Source: Viscum album
Taxonomy: Eukaryota > Streptophyta > Magnoliopsida > Santalales > Viscaceae
Direction: 5' to 3'
Assembly (NCBI GenBank): GCA_963277665.1
Contig: OY728143.1
Coordinates: forward strand, 1,121,764,110-1,121,828,109
Length of the DNA stretch: 64,000 nt
Shown here: piece by piece, positions 11,530 through 24,900 of the stretch
How positions within the stretch are numbered: the stretch's first letter is position 1
How the letters are laid out: each line of letters starts with the position of its first letter
Notes under the pieces: model-generated
What the model saw: only the letters and a program-made list of their open reading frames with translations
Databases searched by the model: none
What the model was told of the DNA's origin: nothing
Translations under genes and position numbers: made by a program

Positions 11530-12180
11530 TCGTCATAGGGGTCTCAGCGCAACAGACGGCGCCTCAATCGGACGCTCGGTCTATGAGTTACTAGCCTTTT
11601 CGTCCTAGGGGCCCAGTTGGTTTCGTGAGCGAACCAACCCGGCCATATCTCAACTTTACCCTGAACTCTCTTAGGCTATACCCATAGGGACCATTTCTCA
11701 ACTAGATCACCAACGCCGCTGACGGTTTGTCAAACGGACGTCTGGTCTGAAAGTTATCAGCTTTTCTGTTCTAGGGGCCCGGTTGGATTCGTGTGTAATC
11801 CAACCCGGCCACTATCCAACTGCAACCAAACCTCAGGAGAAGTATCCAAAAAGGTATGTCTCTTCAAGAGGAAATCAACGAGACAAATGACGCATCAATC
11901 GGACGCCCGGTCTGTGAGTTATTGGTTTTTTCGTTCCAGGGGCCCGGTTGGTTTCGTGAGCGAACCAACCCGACCGCACTCCGACGACATCCAAACCTGG
12001 AACGGAGTAAGCCAAATGTTCCATCTCATCTATAGGAATCCAACAAAGTCGATGGCACGTCAATCGGACATCTGGAGCTCAAGATATAAGCGTTTCCGCT
12101 CCGAGGTCCCGGTTGGTTTCGTATCCGAACCAACCTGGCCGAACCCAAAGTTCTCCGAAACCTTATGTGTAATATACCGA
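11530..12180 (-). repeat. 165-bp tandem repeat, 4 copies (B 5' LTR)
   Basis: Hairpins GGTTGG...CCAACC start at about 11,615, 11,781, 11,946 and 12,111 (spacing 165-166). The upstream parts also repeat: GACGYYYGGTCTG-like blocks occur at 11,571, 11,737 and 11,902, with a diverged one at 12,066. Copy number equals that of the left LTR. Confidence 0.85.
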
Positions 12181-12674
12181 AACGACCGTCTCGATTCAAG
12201 GATCGCTAAGAAACCTATGGTGAATCGATCGGAGGTATGTAGCCCATGTTATGGGCAAAATACCGAAAGAGGTCGCGGAAGGGGGATCATCACGTCGCGG
12301 GGAAAAGATTCGTCGGCGTCGCGTCGTCGATCTCCGAGGATCCAACATTCTTGTCAACCTTCGTCGGAGGTCGGCATTCTTCCTGTTCATCATGTTCTTC
12401 ACTTTCTTCGTCGAGGAACGAAGAACTTCAAGTCTTCTCTTATTCTCCCCAAAAACTCAACACAACAACCCAACAATAATAAAATAAGGGTTACCTTATT
12501 TTATTACTCACGCCAAACGTTTTAAAAATCAAAAAACTAATCAAACAATTAACTCAATTAATTGCAATGTGTTAAACCGCCCAATTAATAGAGGTGTTTA
12601 TTATAATACTTAAACGGAATGGTTGACTTCATTTAATTGGGGGGTGCGGGTACGTTATTTAAGAAGAAAAGAAA

Positions 12675-12857
12675 TGGTGGGGCTCGTGTGGGCCCCACCA
12701 CACCTTAATCCTCTCAAAGGAAGTTATCAAAAAGTGGGTCCCACCCCTAACTCCCTTACATAGGTTATAACCACATAAGAGAGATGAAAAGTGTTGTGAC
12801 ACAACACTTAATCCACTTTAACAAGAAAACAAAATATAATTGTAAAACAATTATATT
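12675..12857 (-). promoter_or_regulatory. Inverted-repeat cluster in LTR head (5' LTR)
   Basis: TGGTGGGGC/GCCCCACCA (12,675-12,700), the 21-bp odd palindrome centred on GTGACAC (12,789-12,809) and AATATAATTG/CAATTATATT (12,833-12,857). Stems are intact despite sequence drift around them. Being in the 5' LTR, this copy would have lain in the promoter half of the element. Confidence 0.55.
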
Positions 12858-13155
12858 ATTATCCCTCACTTTAAATAAACAACTCATCCCGAGAGAACGC
12901 AACTCTAGAAAGGGGTCTTCATAAGAAATTAATGGTTCTGTGAGTTCATCGGTGCCCTCAGATTTAGATTCCGAGCATCGGTTCATAAGTTAGGAAAACC
13001 CACTCATTCGTTCACTGAACGTACCCGAGCTAAACTTCGTAAAATGATTTCGGGCACACCGGGCCTCGGAATCAGGTGCCGTCAGAAACTACGTTCTTGT
13101 AAAATCCGATGAAAAATTAAGAAAAAATTTCCCTTGAATTGTACAGGTATTTAGA

Positions 13156-15429
13156 ATTCCAACCATATCTATAGGAAACCATTTTGATGAGGAAAATTAA
13201 AGAATATGGGAGGGTTCTCCCCCTTAAAATAACTCAGCTAACACAATTTTCATTTAAACCACCAACACAACAACACCTAAAGGGAACTCCAAAAACTCTA
13301 CCATCATTCCATCTAACACGATAACAAGGGAACTCACAACAGGAAAAAGAAATCTCCCCGATAATCCCAATTCATAAACCATAGGGGAATAAATGAAATG
13401 AACTCAATCCAAATTGAAATCCCAAGAACAAACTACAAACAATGGTCCCAATTAGAGCGAGTATCTCCAAAATAGAATAACTAGAAACAAATAATATATT
13501 TATATCCATATTCAGATAAAAAACCATTTGATCCACAAATGGATTGGTTCATTACACATTGAAAATGTAAATACGGACATTTAATTTCCACAAAAAACAA
13601 GGAATCTCTAAATATATCCACATCAACATAGGATACAAAGCAAGTTATGGTTTTCCTCACAACCCCAAAAATTTCGTACAATGTAGGGGATTCACTATGA
13701 GTCCTATGCACTGATCTCAAATGAATAAAGCATCTCTCACTTCAGATTTACGAACATACATTCTCTAATCACACCACCTTCTTCCTGAAAAGAATCTAAA
13801 AAATCATTTGCCAATGACCAAAAAAAATTTAATGATGGAATGTTTATTAAGGATAACAACAAGATGGATTCAATTACCCGAACACTCCACAATGGTGGCG
13901 TAAAACAAATAATTATGAAGAACAATAAAAAAGACATGATGAATGAGAATTTTTAAAAATAGGTTTTTCAAGAACACACCTCTTTCCTGATAGGGAATCC
14001 TCTTATGTAGTAAGAGATGCTAAATCTCCATCTACATTTTCCCCAAAAACCAACTCCGCTAAAAACATTTTATACCCAATATTCTAATAGAGAATGTCTC
14101 TGGATGATAAGACTCACACCATGATATATAGATGAATGCATCCAATAAAAATAATCCTATCAATAGATTATACAATTCCACCTATGGATAATTGGAATCT
14201 AGCACTCTGAAATGTTCAATATATGGCTTCAACGTTTGTTGTCCTTGCAGAGTACTCATGAGCTATTCCTTTATCTTCGTATTCACCCCCTCTGGTATAA
14301 AACATTTTAAAAAATGGATATCAACAGTTTCCAGATCATCCCAGATTACAACAATGGTAGGAAAAAAAACTCATATTCATCCAAGTCTATGCATTCAAAC
14401 AAACCCATAATATCATGAACTCTAATATTTTTATGAGTTCCCAAAGTACTAATGGCACAGTCAACTTATTCAAGCAATTACACAACCTCTAATAGACCTA
14501 GATCTCACTTATGGATATGATATACTAATGAATGACCAGAAACTGGGCCTGAATCATAGCAAACATAGGAGACCATTCTAGGTGTCATATACTGAATAAC
14601 ACAATGATCAAAAATTCAAAACCAACATCAATCCAAATTACAATCGAAATAAACAACCTAAGAAAAAAAATTAAGATTACAAACCAAGCACATACAATAA
14701 CTTCCAAATATCATCTTTCAAAAAAATAATATTTCTATTTCAATTATCAAAACCAACCAATTTCAAGGCCACTTTTAATTTTACTAAATTCACATTTTAA
14801 GAGAAATAAAATTTCCTAAATCTTTTTCTCATTCAAATCCAATATAGGAAAACTAGTCAAAGCCATCGATTTCAATCACCCATCCATGTAATCCCACTAA
14901 CAAACACATATGTGTCCATTCGTTTCCATCCACACATTATAGAAAAAACTTTCCACACATACCCACACATAATCAAACATTAATAATGAGTAATAAGGTA
15001 TAATCATACCATTCAACCATCAAACCCAATATATAATCTAATTCTCAATTCAACATTTATATTCTGTCCTTACTAATGAAAATGATTTCCATTTTCAAAA
15101 ACATTTTCCATTTCAAAAGATCACTTACACTAACCGAAACAAAAAAAAAACAAGACTCACACTAATCTACAAGAATGAGGAACTATTGAAAATCACTAAA
15201 TGGGAAACATGGTAATGTACCATTCTCTATGTAATCATCAACATTAAGAGGAATTTGAACCATGTACTCAGACTCCACATGGTTCACTACACCATGTGAT
15301 AATGCTACATAACATCAGTCCGCACCAATTATCATCCCTAATACAATAAATATGAAATCCAAAATAATGACTCAATGTTGGACTAACATTGGGAAATATA
15401 TGATCAAGCTGAGAAAGAGTTCACAATTC
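13156..15429 (-). other. Element A interior, decayed
   Basis: AT-rich DNA between the end of element B and LTR A2. Minus-strand frames at 13,481-13,720 and 13,737-13,937 are short and show no recognisable domain. Position suggests the remains of A's gag-pol region, but no protein motif supports that. ATTCC at its left edge may be B's target duplication. Confidence 0.4.
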
Positions 15430-18214
15430 TCTTCTCGTACCTACCACCTGAGTCCCTATAGTACAAATCTCAAAATACCTTACACCCCACATAACAAAGG
15501 GAATTCATTATCACCATAGACATGAAACTCAGTTCAAACATTAAATATAAACCATGTGGGAATGATTTCATCCCAATAAACTATATCATATAAAATAAAC
15601 TAAAAACCCAAAAGATCTAACAACTAATCATTTGTAGATATATATACTGATCAAAATACAATAACAAAAAATTAAAATAGAAATTGGTTACATGCTGAGA
15701 TCGAACACACTAACATGATCTCCAACTGATCCCTTTTCCACCTCTAACCATAAGACCAAACTTCTCTAATAATGATTAAACAAACAAAAAAACTTGAACA
15801 TGAAAAATAGCTCTACTATACCAACAGAAAATAGGGCAAGTCAGCTAGGAACGTAATATTTATTTAGGTATCCACCATAGAGTCCATACATTTTCATTCT
15901 AACAAACAATCCATTAACAGTACTTTGAAAATAAAATGAATAAATAATTAACCAATTTAACTAACCAACACATCTTCAAAATTCAAAAAAATGAAAATTC
16001 CAAATCTCCTATTTCAGAAATCCATTAACATTTCAAAACCCCATACCAGAACAAAAAGTCACTGAAAAACCACACTAGTTTGTACTAAAAATAAACAATA
16101 AACATAAAGTAAAAACAAGGAGTAGTAGTATGTAAACATGAGAAAATATATATAAAACCATGAGAGATCTAAAAAAGCTATAGAAAATCCCTAGAAGTAA
16201 AAAATTCGGCCTCTCCTATAGATGTAGGGTGAAACTAAATAGTCTATACGAAACTAACTTCTCTAAATTAACCAATCCAATAGCATGTCTCACCAAGACC
16301 TATAAAATCAGGGAGCTACCAACCCATATAATTTGGGTCGATATTTAACCATGATTTTACCCTCTAAAACTCACCCTAAAAACCTATGGTAATAGTAAAC
16401 TGTGTAAGTAGGAGTCCCTCACCCGCGGGATAAAACCAACCTTCTCCCGCCACACATGTATACACCAGACACTAACTTCATGAACGTGATGACCCATAAG
16501 GGGAAATACTAAATTGGGGTTACTATCAAATAAAAACTACTCATATGTTTCAACCAGGTCATCACATCACTTTAACTTTCAAACCATTTTTTTTTCAAAA
16601 CATATCAAGGTTCCATCTAGACATTTTTATGTCTCAAACCATACAAATTTAAAAAAAAAGCATAATATTCCAACTGGTCATTACATCATTTTCATTTAAT
16701 ATACATTTAGAAAACATTTTCAGAATAATTGGAAATATCATATTCATGAATAAAATTCCAATCAGGCCTTCTTCATTCATGTTCAATTCCATATCAAAAC
16801 TAATATAGAAAATTCAAACCCTGTTTGATAATTTCAAATTGTATTTTCTATCATTTAAAAACAAAAAAATTCTCATTTTCCAAATTTTCCACACATCTAG
16901 TACAATTTTCAACCACATTCATGTCATTTAGAAACAATGTATCCCTTAGGGTGGCGTTAATATTTTGATGAAAGTAATTATAATGGATATGTACTTTGGA
17001 ATACTGGGTTTTGAATTATAGAAAGATCATCTAAGACCGTTTTCATTTCTGTTTCTATCCATGTGTGAAACATTTTCCCACATGTACTTGGAAATATAAA
17101 ATTGTACAAAACAAGAATGAATGTTTTATCTAAAAATAGTTTTTCTAGAAACCAAACATGCTCTATTATCTACACACAAGCCACACACTCAAGTGTAAAA
17201 CCATAAAAACAACTAAAATAAACCCATATAGGTCATATCACAACGAAACTAAGCCAAAAAAGTGACCAAGTTGAAACATAACTTCAAACCATTCATTTTC
17301 AATAAAATTATCCAATTGAAATTAGATTGAACACATTTAGTGCATCTATTTATAAGAGTAATAAAACATGCCCATTGAAAAAAAAATCACAAATTCTACC
17401 AACATAAAAGAATCACAATAAATTAATCTAAAACATTTCAAGAATTAAAATCACTTTTAAAAATTACATACAACACACAATAATTGAATAAAATTTTTCT
17501 TAATGGAAAATAATGGAAGCAACTTTCTTAATGGGGTGAGGATGAGAGGAAACTCTTACAAAAGGACAAAAACACCCGGATGACCAATAAAAACACCCTA
17601 AACATCATTAAAATAAAAATACACCTCATCCTAATCATATAGGATTCAGAAAAAATGGAGTTTTTACAAATAAAAACGAATAAATAAACCTATAAAAGAA
17701 AAAGGATGTGGAAATAAGCCCAAATCCCTTGAAAATCATCTTACATTCGAAAGAGGAGCAACTACCGATGAAGGGATGACAAAAGATTGGAGATTTTAGG
17801 ACCCCCAATTGATCATAGGTTGAGAAAAAACCATTAAAACCATTTTTTTGTTAAAAACTAGAGGAGAAAACTTGAAATTTCAAAATATTAAGAAACTAAA
17901 TAGCTCGCACGGTTTGAAAAACCATGTGCAAACCATATAGTTGCAACTTTCAAAGTGGAACGAACCTTCCAAAAATATCTATATAGTTTCTCAAACCATG
18001 AAAAACTTTTTTTCCTTACCCCTAGACCCCAAAACAAGACCCTCTATTTCTTGGGTAGGGGTGCACAGTTTCCTAAACCGTGCACTGGCCAAAATGCCAC
18101 TAAAAACTCAAAAACATGAAAATTTAAACTGAGAACCCAACTCAAACATCTAGAAAAATAACCAAATTAAATTAAATCATAAAATAATATAACTTCAACT
18201 ATTGGGGTGTGATA
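15430..18214 (-). repeat. Element A, right copy (5' LTR)
   Basis: Diverged partner of 450-3,237, matching along nearly its whole length. Shared blocks include the GACCCATAAGGGGAAAT region near 16,490, the TTAATGGAAAATAATGGAAG region near 17,500, and the paired GCACAGTTTCC segments near 18,060. It ends GGGGTGTGATA at 18,214. The left boundary is approximate because no primer site survives beside it. Confidence 0.6.
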
Positions 18215-20990
18215 GAAACTATCAATCCAACAAGATACATGTAAAATACAATAATTAACTCTTAGAAATGATGATTTTAATAATAATTTATTAATAAAAT
18301 GTTGTTAGAATGTTATAAGTGAATCATATATGAATTATAAATACACATATTGTTCAATTATATATTAGAGGAAATTTTAAAAATGCTTCTGTATGAGGTA
18401 AAAAAACATACAAATTAGGTCATACATGAGGTAAGGATTTATATCTCAATCTCATCTTATTTGATATTTTTTAATTTAGTATTTAATTTAGGATTTTTAC
18501 TCTATATTAAAAAACATAAATTTAATTCCCCTTTAGTTATTCCTTGACATCACTAGTATTTATTTTATTCTCTTACCTCTAATTAGAAAAAATTCGGAAA
18601 GAATATTTTTACGGATTACTGTATACACTTTTATATTTTCTCATTAATCCATTTTCCATGAACTTATTTTCAGTAAACTATTTTGAGGAAAGATTTTCCA
18701 ATTATAAAAATATTTATTAAATTTATTTTTACCCATGTTTATATTTTTATAAAATATTTTTGAAATGAATCTTCTTTTTTTGTTTTTCAAACTAGGTTCT
18801 TTTTTGTAATTGTGTGAAAAAAAATCATTGTTTTAACGTACATGATATGAATAGACTTTACCACCAATATTAAAACACTTTATATGGAAGATAAATTAAT
18901 ATTTTTCATGGTTATTTTTTAATAGAGGTTTTTTTCTATGATTTTATAAATTTTTAGATTTTAAATAACTTATTTCAAAATTAAAATGGAATTATTCTAA
19001 AGAATTATTACGATAATATTTTAAATGATCATTATAGAAAAATAATAAACTACAAAGATATCTAAAAATTTTAATTTCATATTGTATTCATTAGTTATCC
19101 CAAAAAATTATTATAATGAAATATATTGTAGTGGATATTTTCTTATCATGGATGGTCATCCCAATTATAATACAAAATCTTATTTTGAAATTGTAATTTT
19201 CAGGAAATATTTTTCTTCTTTGTGGGTACAATATTTTATGTAGACTTACATTTTTCAATACTCCTTCTTATATTATATTAAATATATTTTATTGTTAAAC
19301 TAGTTATGTGAAACGAGATGTTTTCCAATATGTCTAAGAAATCTTCTTTAACAACCTTGGACTTTATTCACTTGATTTTCCAAAATAATATGAAAACTGT
19401 TAATACTGCCTTGACACTTTTATTATCTATATATCTTCTCTTTTTTCAGATATTGTTGTAGAGAATTTAATTTTGATGTTTTAACATTAAATATTTATTT
19501 ACTAATGTATTTTTTATAAGAACATGATAGGTTTTATTTTACAATTTATTCTATTATGATGTAGTAAATCATGTTTCCATGGATTTATGTAATTTTAGAA
19601 CACACTCTATTTTATTTATATAGATTTAAATTTATTATAACGTGGTATTCTCAATGTATATAGATATGATTAGATCAATAATATAAAAAATATAAATATA
19701 TGAGGCTTATAATGGTGTGATGGAATACAAGATATATATATAACATTTTTTATTTGGACATGTTATTAACTATTTTAAAATCCTAGTGAATTTGAATGTT
19801 TTATAATATATTTTTACTGTTTTCCTATTGTTTGGCTGTCATGGGTTGGTTGATGGTGTTAATATTTAATTACAAAACTAAATTAGTAAAATGGGAATTC
19901 ATGTTGGTTATGAGTGAAATAATTAAATTATGATATAGTTATATAATATAGTTAACAAATTATATAGGATAGTTTACATGAACAACAATAATTAAAAAAT
20001 ATTTATTTTGAAATAAATAAAATTTATGAATTAACATCTACAATATGGAAGGTGAATTATGTAATAAGTATCCCAATTGATTACAAAATAGAATACCTGA
20101 TATGGTAATTGATTAGTGCACTAATTTAGTATCCATTATTGGATTTTTTTCATGATGTATTGAAATAAAATTATATGGTTACGTGTATAATTGATAATAG
20201 AGTGACAGGGGTGAAATGGACAATGGAAATGATAATGGAGACCATAATAACATGTTAAAACTAGGTTTGGTGGTGTGGGTGATTATATATTGTAATATAT
20301 TTCTTATACTGTAAATTCATTACATTGAAAATTTATTCAACCCACCACTTGAGTTAGAAAACATAGTTGATGATTATATGATTCCATTAATATACATTAA
20401 GCACATAAAAACTCATATTCCTTGGAAACATATAGTTGACTAATCTTCATTAAATGTTCTCCCTACAAGCCATATACATGGCTTTTGGTATGTCTACTCG
20501 GTAAAATACCTTATGGGGGGTGATGAATTGGGGTATGAACGATTAAAACTTATTCCCCTTTAGATATAGTTTAGTGGTTGAAAAACACATTTATATCTGT
20601 CTCTTTTAACAATGTATGAGATGAAATTAAATAATGCACATGATGTATAGAATTTTAGACGTTTCTTCCTCACTAGGGTACATATACGTAACATACAACA
20701 GCATTGTGCTTATTGTAACAAATTAACTTATTCCCACGGATAATAATTTTGTTCACGCTACATCACTTCTATAACCAGGTTCACTGTATTTACAGGATAT
20801 AGGGTCTGCTCACTAAATTCCCAAGTTTCACTCCTTATGTCTTATTCTCTGGATTAGCACTAGTGGAAATTATCTCATTTTTCTTCATCCTTCCCTCCCT
20901 TATCTTGTAAAAGATTCTCCCATAGTTTATGAATGTGTCTGTATTTTCATTATCAATAATGAATATATACCATGTTTTAAATTTCTGCTC
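18215..20990. other. AT-rich intergenic DNA, no gene seen
   Basis: T- and G-biased plus strand, as in plus-oriented elements elsewhere in the window. Around 18,700-18,800 the text resembles 57,220-57,320 (both carry a TTTTTACCC block followed by a TATTTTTATA-type stretch), which hints at one more dispersed repeat family. No LTR ends, primer site or domain was recognised. Confidence 0.4.
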
Positions 20991-21960
20991 TATTGAAGTT
21001 CACCTTTCATCAAATAGATGAATAACATTTATCCCAGATGCATTGGGAAATTCCTTATGAACAACTTTCATGATGCACACAGTATTGATGATGTTCCTCC
21101 TTTCGTGAAGCTCATAATTTTTTCGCAAAGATTCTACCATTATAAAATATAATTTATTGTGTGAATATCAACAGATAGTGGAGATGCTTCCAATTTTGTG
21201 AATCTTACATAGCCTTTGTAAATTTCCATTCATTAGTGATGCTTAGAACATTCGTTTGGCATTTACTGCCTTCACAAACGTTTTTTCATAGCCCTTTTTT
21301 GACCCTCCATTCATGAACCACCCTTTGCAAACCACATTCACAAATCTGGTTCCTTAATATCTTCATTATGTCCTGTTACTTTTCTGAAGGGCATAGAAGA
21401 ATATTTATTGGCGTTTTCCACCGATTCCAGAAACTTCAATCGAAATCAGCACCATTTTATAGAGCTCCCACATTCCACAATGAAGCTATCTTATTCAAAA
21501 ACCTCCATGGAAATTTCCCATTTGTGATGCTCTTCGTAATCATGGAGATCACCAGAACAACATCAAGTTTTCATGATGCTCCTTACATGATGCTCCTCAC
21601 CATCACTATTCACAATGCTTTTCCTTGATTGCATAGATCACCATAAACGTCATTGATCCTCCGTGAATCCCATCATCACATAACTCATGCCTTTTCAACA
21701 TATTTATGAAATCATCAGGTGTATACATATTTCACGATCATATATAAACACCAAATTGTTGTCTCTAAAAACATGGAAAACAATATGAAACGACATCCCC
21801 TTCTGTATGTAATTTTCTATAGCACTTCTAAGGCACCAATTCCAACATCGTGGATCTTTTTTAACATACCATTTCAATAATCTCTCTGGAATCCACAACA
21901 TAACATCAAAATACACCTTTTCAACAAACACAATAAACCATATAACACTATAATGTTATC
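20991..21960. other. C-rich island with short degenerate repeats
   Basis: The plus strand switches to C-rich. Short motifs such as GATGCTCCT and CACCATCAC recur between 21,060 and 21,640. The largest frame (21,368-21,628, 86 codons) has no recognisable domain and is built from these repeats. Probably a fragment of a minus-oriented LTR. Confidence 0.3.
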
Positions 21961-24900
21961 TTGAGGTATTTTTCCCAAATATTTGTGTTTATCTTGTTGG
22001 TTTTCTTTAGTTCTAGTTATTTATAATTTTTGAGGTTTGTGTTGTAATATGGTTGTTTTAAGAGGTGGTATGATTATAGAAATTAATGGATAAGCAATGA
22101 AATATATTATTAGAATGTGATTATTACTAACTCAGTGGAAAATAGGATATTAGGTACCTTATTTTCTATACATTCAACATTTATATAATCATATTTTTTA
22201 TAGATGATAATGTTTTTTTGGTGATACAAATTTATAAATGAATGGGAAATATATATGATTTTTCATCATTCATTATTCACATAATCATTTTTATACTTCT
22301 TTTACATTGATATGAGAGTCTATATGGAGGCACTTTTAGAGTATAATTATATTAACTACCCTACCTCTATATCAAATTATTGTAGAATCTATGTTTGGTA
22401 TCAATGAGTGGGTTGAATCATGAATGATTTTAGATTGGTGGTCTATAGACATTACATGATTAGTAGTTTTCATTAGTTTCTATATAACTCATTGGATTTT
22501 TTTTGATGTTATGTTTTGGTGTATATTTATGAAATTATATGAATTTAGTATAATTTTCATAGAATATTGATCCTAATTATTCTACTAGTATTTAAATATA
22601 TTAGTGCATTTATTTTAATTTCTATTTTTAAAAATGGTAATACCTAAAATGGTTTATTTTATATACCAATGGTGAAATTCTCTATCAAGTGACATATTGG
22701 TGGTGTTTTCTAGATTCATAGTCAGTTTCACTGAAAATATAAGATAATTTTTTTAATGGGGTCAGGAATGGGCATTACGAGAGAGAGTTTTTCATTTATT
22801 ATAGTGTTTAGAATTAGCACGTGAAAGGATTACATTAGTTGGATAAGGAAATATTATAATTAGAGATTGTTATGTGATGTATTTTAGGGTTAATGGAGAT
22901 TATGTAGAATGGACTCTATGATCTAACAGAAAACATTAGTAGTCTGTTATATATGATTATATATGAGTGTATAGATTTTGATCTAAAAACATTTGTGATA
23001 TACATATACCATCAATTATTATTCTTTTGGATGTCGAAGTAATCAACTTAAAACAATTACATATGAGAATTTATACTACTATTGATCATATTTTTTTTGA
23101 GTTTCTTTTATTCTTGATTTTTTCATATTTTAATGAATGGATGAGAAAAATGTGATAATTAGAAACCATTAGACATAATCGTACCAGTTGAACATAAATG
23201 AAAACTGTTTATTGAAATACTTGGGCTTATAAAAATAAAATTAACATAAAGGGATATTTTATATTGTTTTTTTAATTCATATAAATTAATACATTTATTC
23301 AAATATCCCTTATTGATCGATTGCATACATTTATATTTAAAATAATTAAAACATAAGATAATAGACATTTTTAGGATGATTTTTTATGTTGAACTTATTG
23401 TTTTTCCTATTGTATATAATTAAATTTTTATGTTGATTTACTTTTTATACATACTAAATATTGATTTTTTGTAACTCATCAGTATTTTTGAAATATATTT
23501 CCCATTAAGTAATTTGATTTCCTTAATAGATTTTTATACATGCAACATCGATTTTAAACAAACCATGATATATTATTAAGATGTTATTATCAAACTCTTA
23601 TCACCTATCTATTGGATTGGTGGGTATGAATAGTAATAACTAAATTAAGAAATAAATATTTCTTTAGCATTAATAATATGAATGCCCTGGTAATAAACTG
23701 ATCTCTATTGAAAATAAAAATTATATAAAAATAAATTTTTTTTCTGAAAAAAATTATTTTTGATGAAAGAAGTATATATTATATTAATAAATTTAAATAA
23801 TATCGAGTTTTTAATGATTTTAATGAAATTAATTTATTATCTACAATATTTAATGTTTTAAAAAACTATAAAATATTATTCATGGCATTGGATAAGAATA
23901 ATTATATACTTTTTCTTTAAAATGTATTTTTATAATAGGATGTTTTTGTCGTATTATCCAAAAAAATTTAAAATATTATTTTTCATATTTTAGTGAATTA
24001 TAAAATATAAATTGCGTATTTGGAATCGGGAAGCTCAAAATTTATATTTATTCCCATTATATTTTTTTTCAATCTGAATAGTTAAAATATTTAAAATTTA
24101 CCACCAAAATAAAAGTTTAATCTAGTTAATATTGGTCAAAAACGTTTATAAGGCCATGATTAATCATACTTTGTCAATTACAGATGGTAATTCAATCCTT
24201 ATCACCTAATTTTATAAATTGATATGTTTAATAGTCACTTTACATTGAAAAATAAATATATAGTTTTTGAATCTAACAAAGCAATATAATATCACTCTCT
24301 TTGTTTTAAATATATTTTATATGTCCACATAGGAACAGGACTGTGTTAAGAATGAACATATGTTCCCATATTGATATTAATTCAATTATTTTCATGGTAG
24401 AAATTTGGTTTAAATTTTTAGTAAAAATTCCATGATCACAATTTCTTAAGAAACATTGATGTTGTATTTCTCCATTTAATAAAAAATAATAAATGATATT
24501 AAAAATATTAAAAGTTAAATCATATGAATGGTTTAATCTAGCATGATTGGTTTATAGAGATATGGGAAAATATTAGGGAGGTGTGAAAGCATTATATTTG
24601 AATTCTTCTTCTTTCATGAAAAAATTAATGCTAAATTATATAAATAGTATCAAAAATTTAAGAAAATGATATTTTAACAAAATAATATTATATAATATTA
24701 TATAAAATAAATTGAAATCATTAAATAAGAATAAGTGGGTAATAAATGGTTATAAAATTTACAAAAATTTCAATTTATGTTCTTATTTTTCCTTATTATT
24801 AAATTATATGAACCATTAATATTGAAAAAGTTGTTACCGTAGTTAAAATAATTTTATTTATAATATGGTTAATCTAAATGATAAGGATTAATATGATATA

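Larger units (their letters stand above)
3357..13155 (-). mobile_element. Element B: Ty3/gypsy chromovirus, internally deleted
   Basis: Minus-strand LTR retrotransposon. The right (5') LTR is 10,137-13,155 and the left (3') LTR about 3,357-7,396; a 2.74-kb interior lies between. The right LTR begins TGTCACGACC in plus coordinates. A Met-tRNA primer site abuts it at 10,122-10,133, and the polypurine tract AGGTGGGAGTAA (minus strand) abuts the left LTR, which starts TGTAAAGACCC. The interior keeps gag with a CCHC knuckle and the C-terminal part of integrase; protease, RT, RNase H and the integrase core are missing. Family features (long LTRs, PBS, tail motifs) place it with Tekay/Del-like chromoviruses. 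It shares LTR and protein similarity with element E. Confidence 0.85.
10137..13155 (-). repeat. Element B 5' LTR (short form, ~3.0 kb)
   Basis: Starts TGTCACGACC at 10,137 and ends TTTAGA at 13,155 (TTACA in the sister copy). It carries the same 54-bp array (10,430-10,580), 165-bp array (11,530-12,180) and hairpin cluster (12,675-12,857) as the left LTR. It lacks the 1,025-bp GC-rich block; the junction is at 12,274/12,275. Open frames of up to 244 codons (11,791-12,525) cross the repeat array and are not genes. Confidence 0.85.
450..18214 (-). mobile_element. Element A: old LTR retrotransposon (outer shell)
   Basis: Two colinear, strongly diverged copies (about 450-3,237 and 15,430-18,214) lie in the same orientation at a nearly constant offset of about 15,000 bases. 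Matching landmarks include 1,500 with 16,504, 2,505 with 17,509 and 3,075 with 18,066. On the minus strand the right copy starts TATCACACCCC, close to the TGTCACACCCC start common in plant Ty3/gypsy LTRs. A purine-rich stretch next to the left copy (3,238-3,250 read on minus) fits a polypurine tract. I infer LTRs of one minus-strand element that element B later entered. No coding domain was recognised in its interior. A segmental duplication is the alternative. Confidence 0.6.

Noticed and set aside
11791..12525. 244-codon plus-strand frame
   Set aside because: Runs through the 165-bp tandem array on the antisense strand of LTR B; it repeats the array and is broken in the other LTR.
20858..20875. 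CACTAGTGGAAAT resembling a second CACTA terminus
   Set aside because: No matching inverted terminus (TTTCCACTAGTG) or subterminal motif array was found in the following sequence.
21368..21628. 86-codon plus frame considered as a small gene
   Set aside because: Built from degenerate short repeats, no domain, no promoter or neighbouring exon visible.
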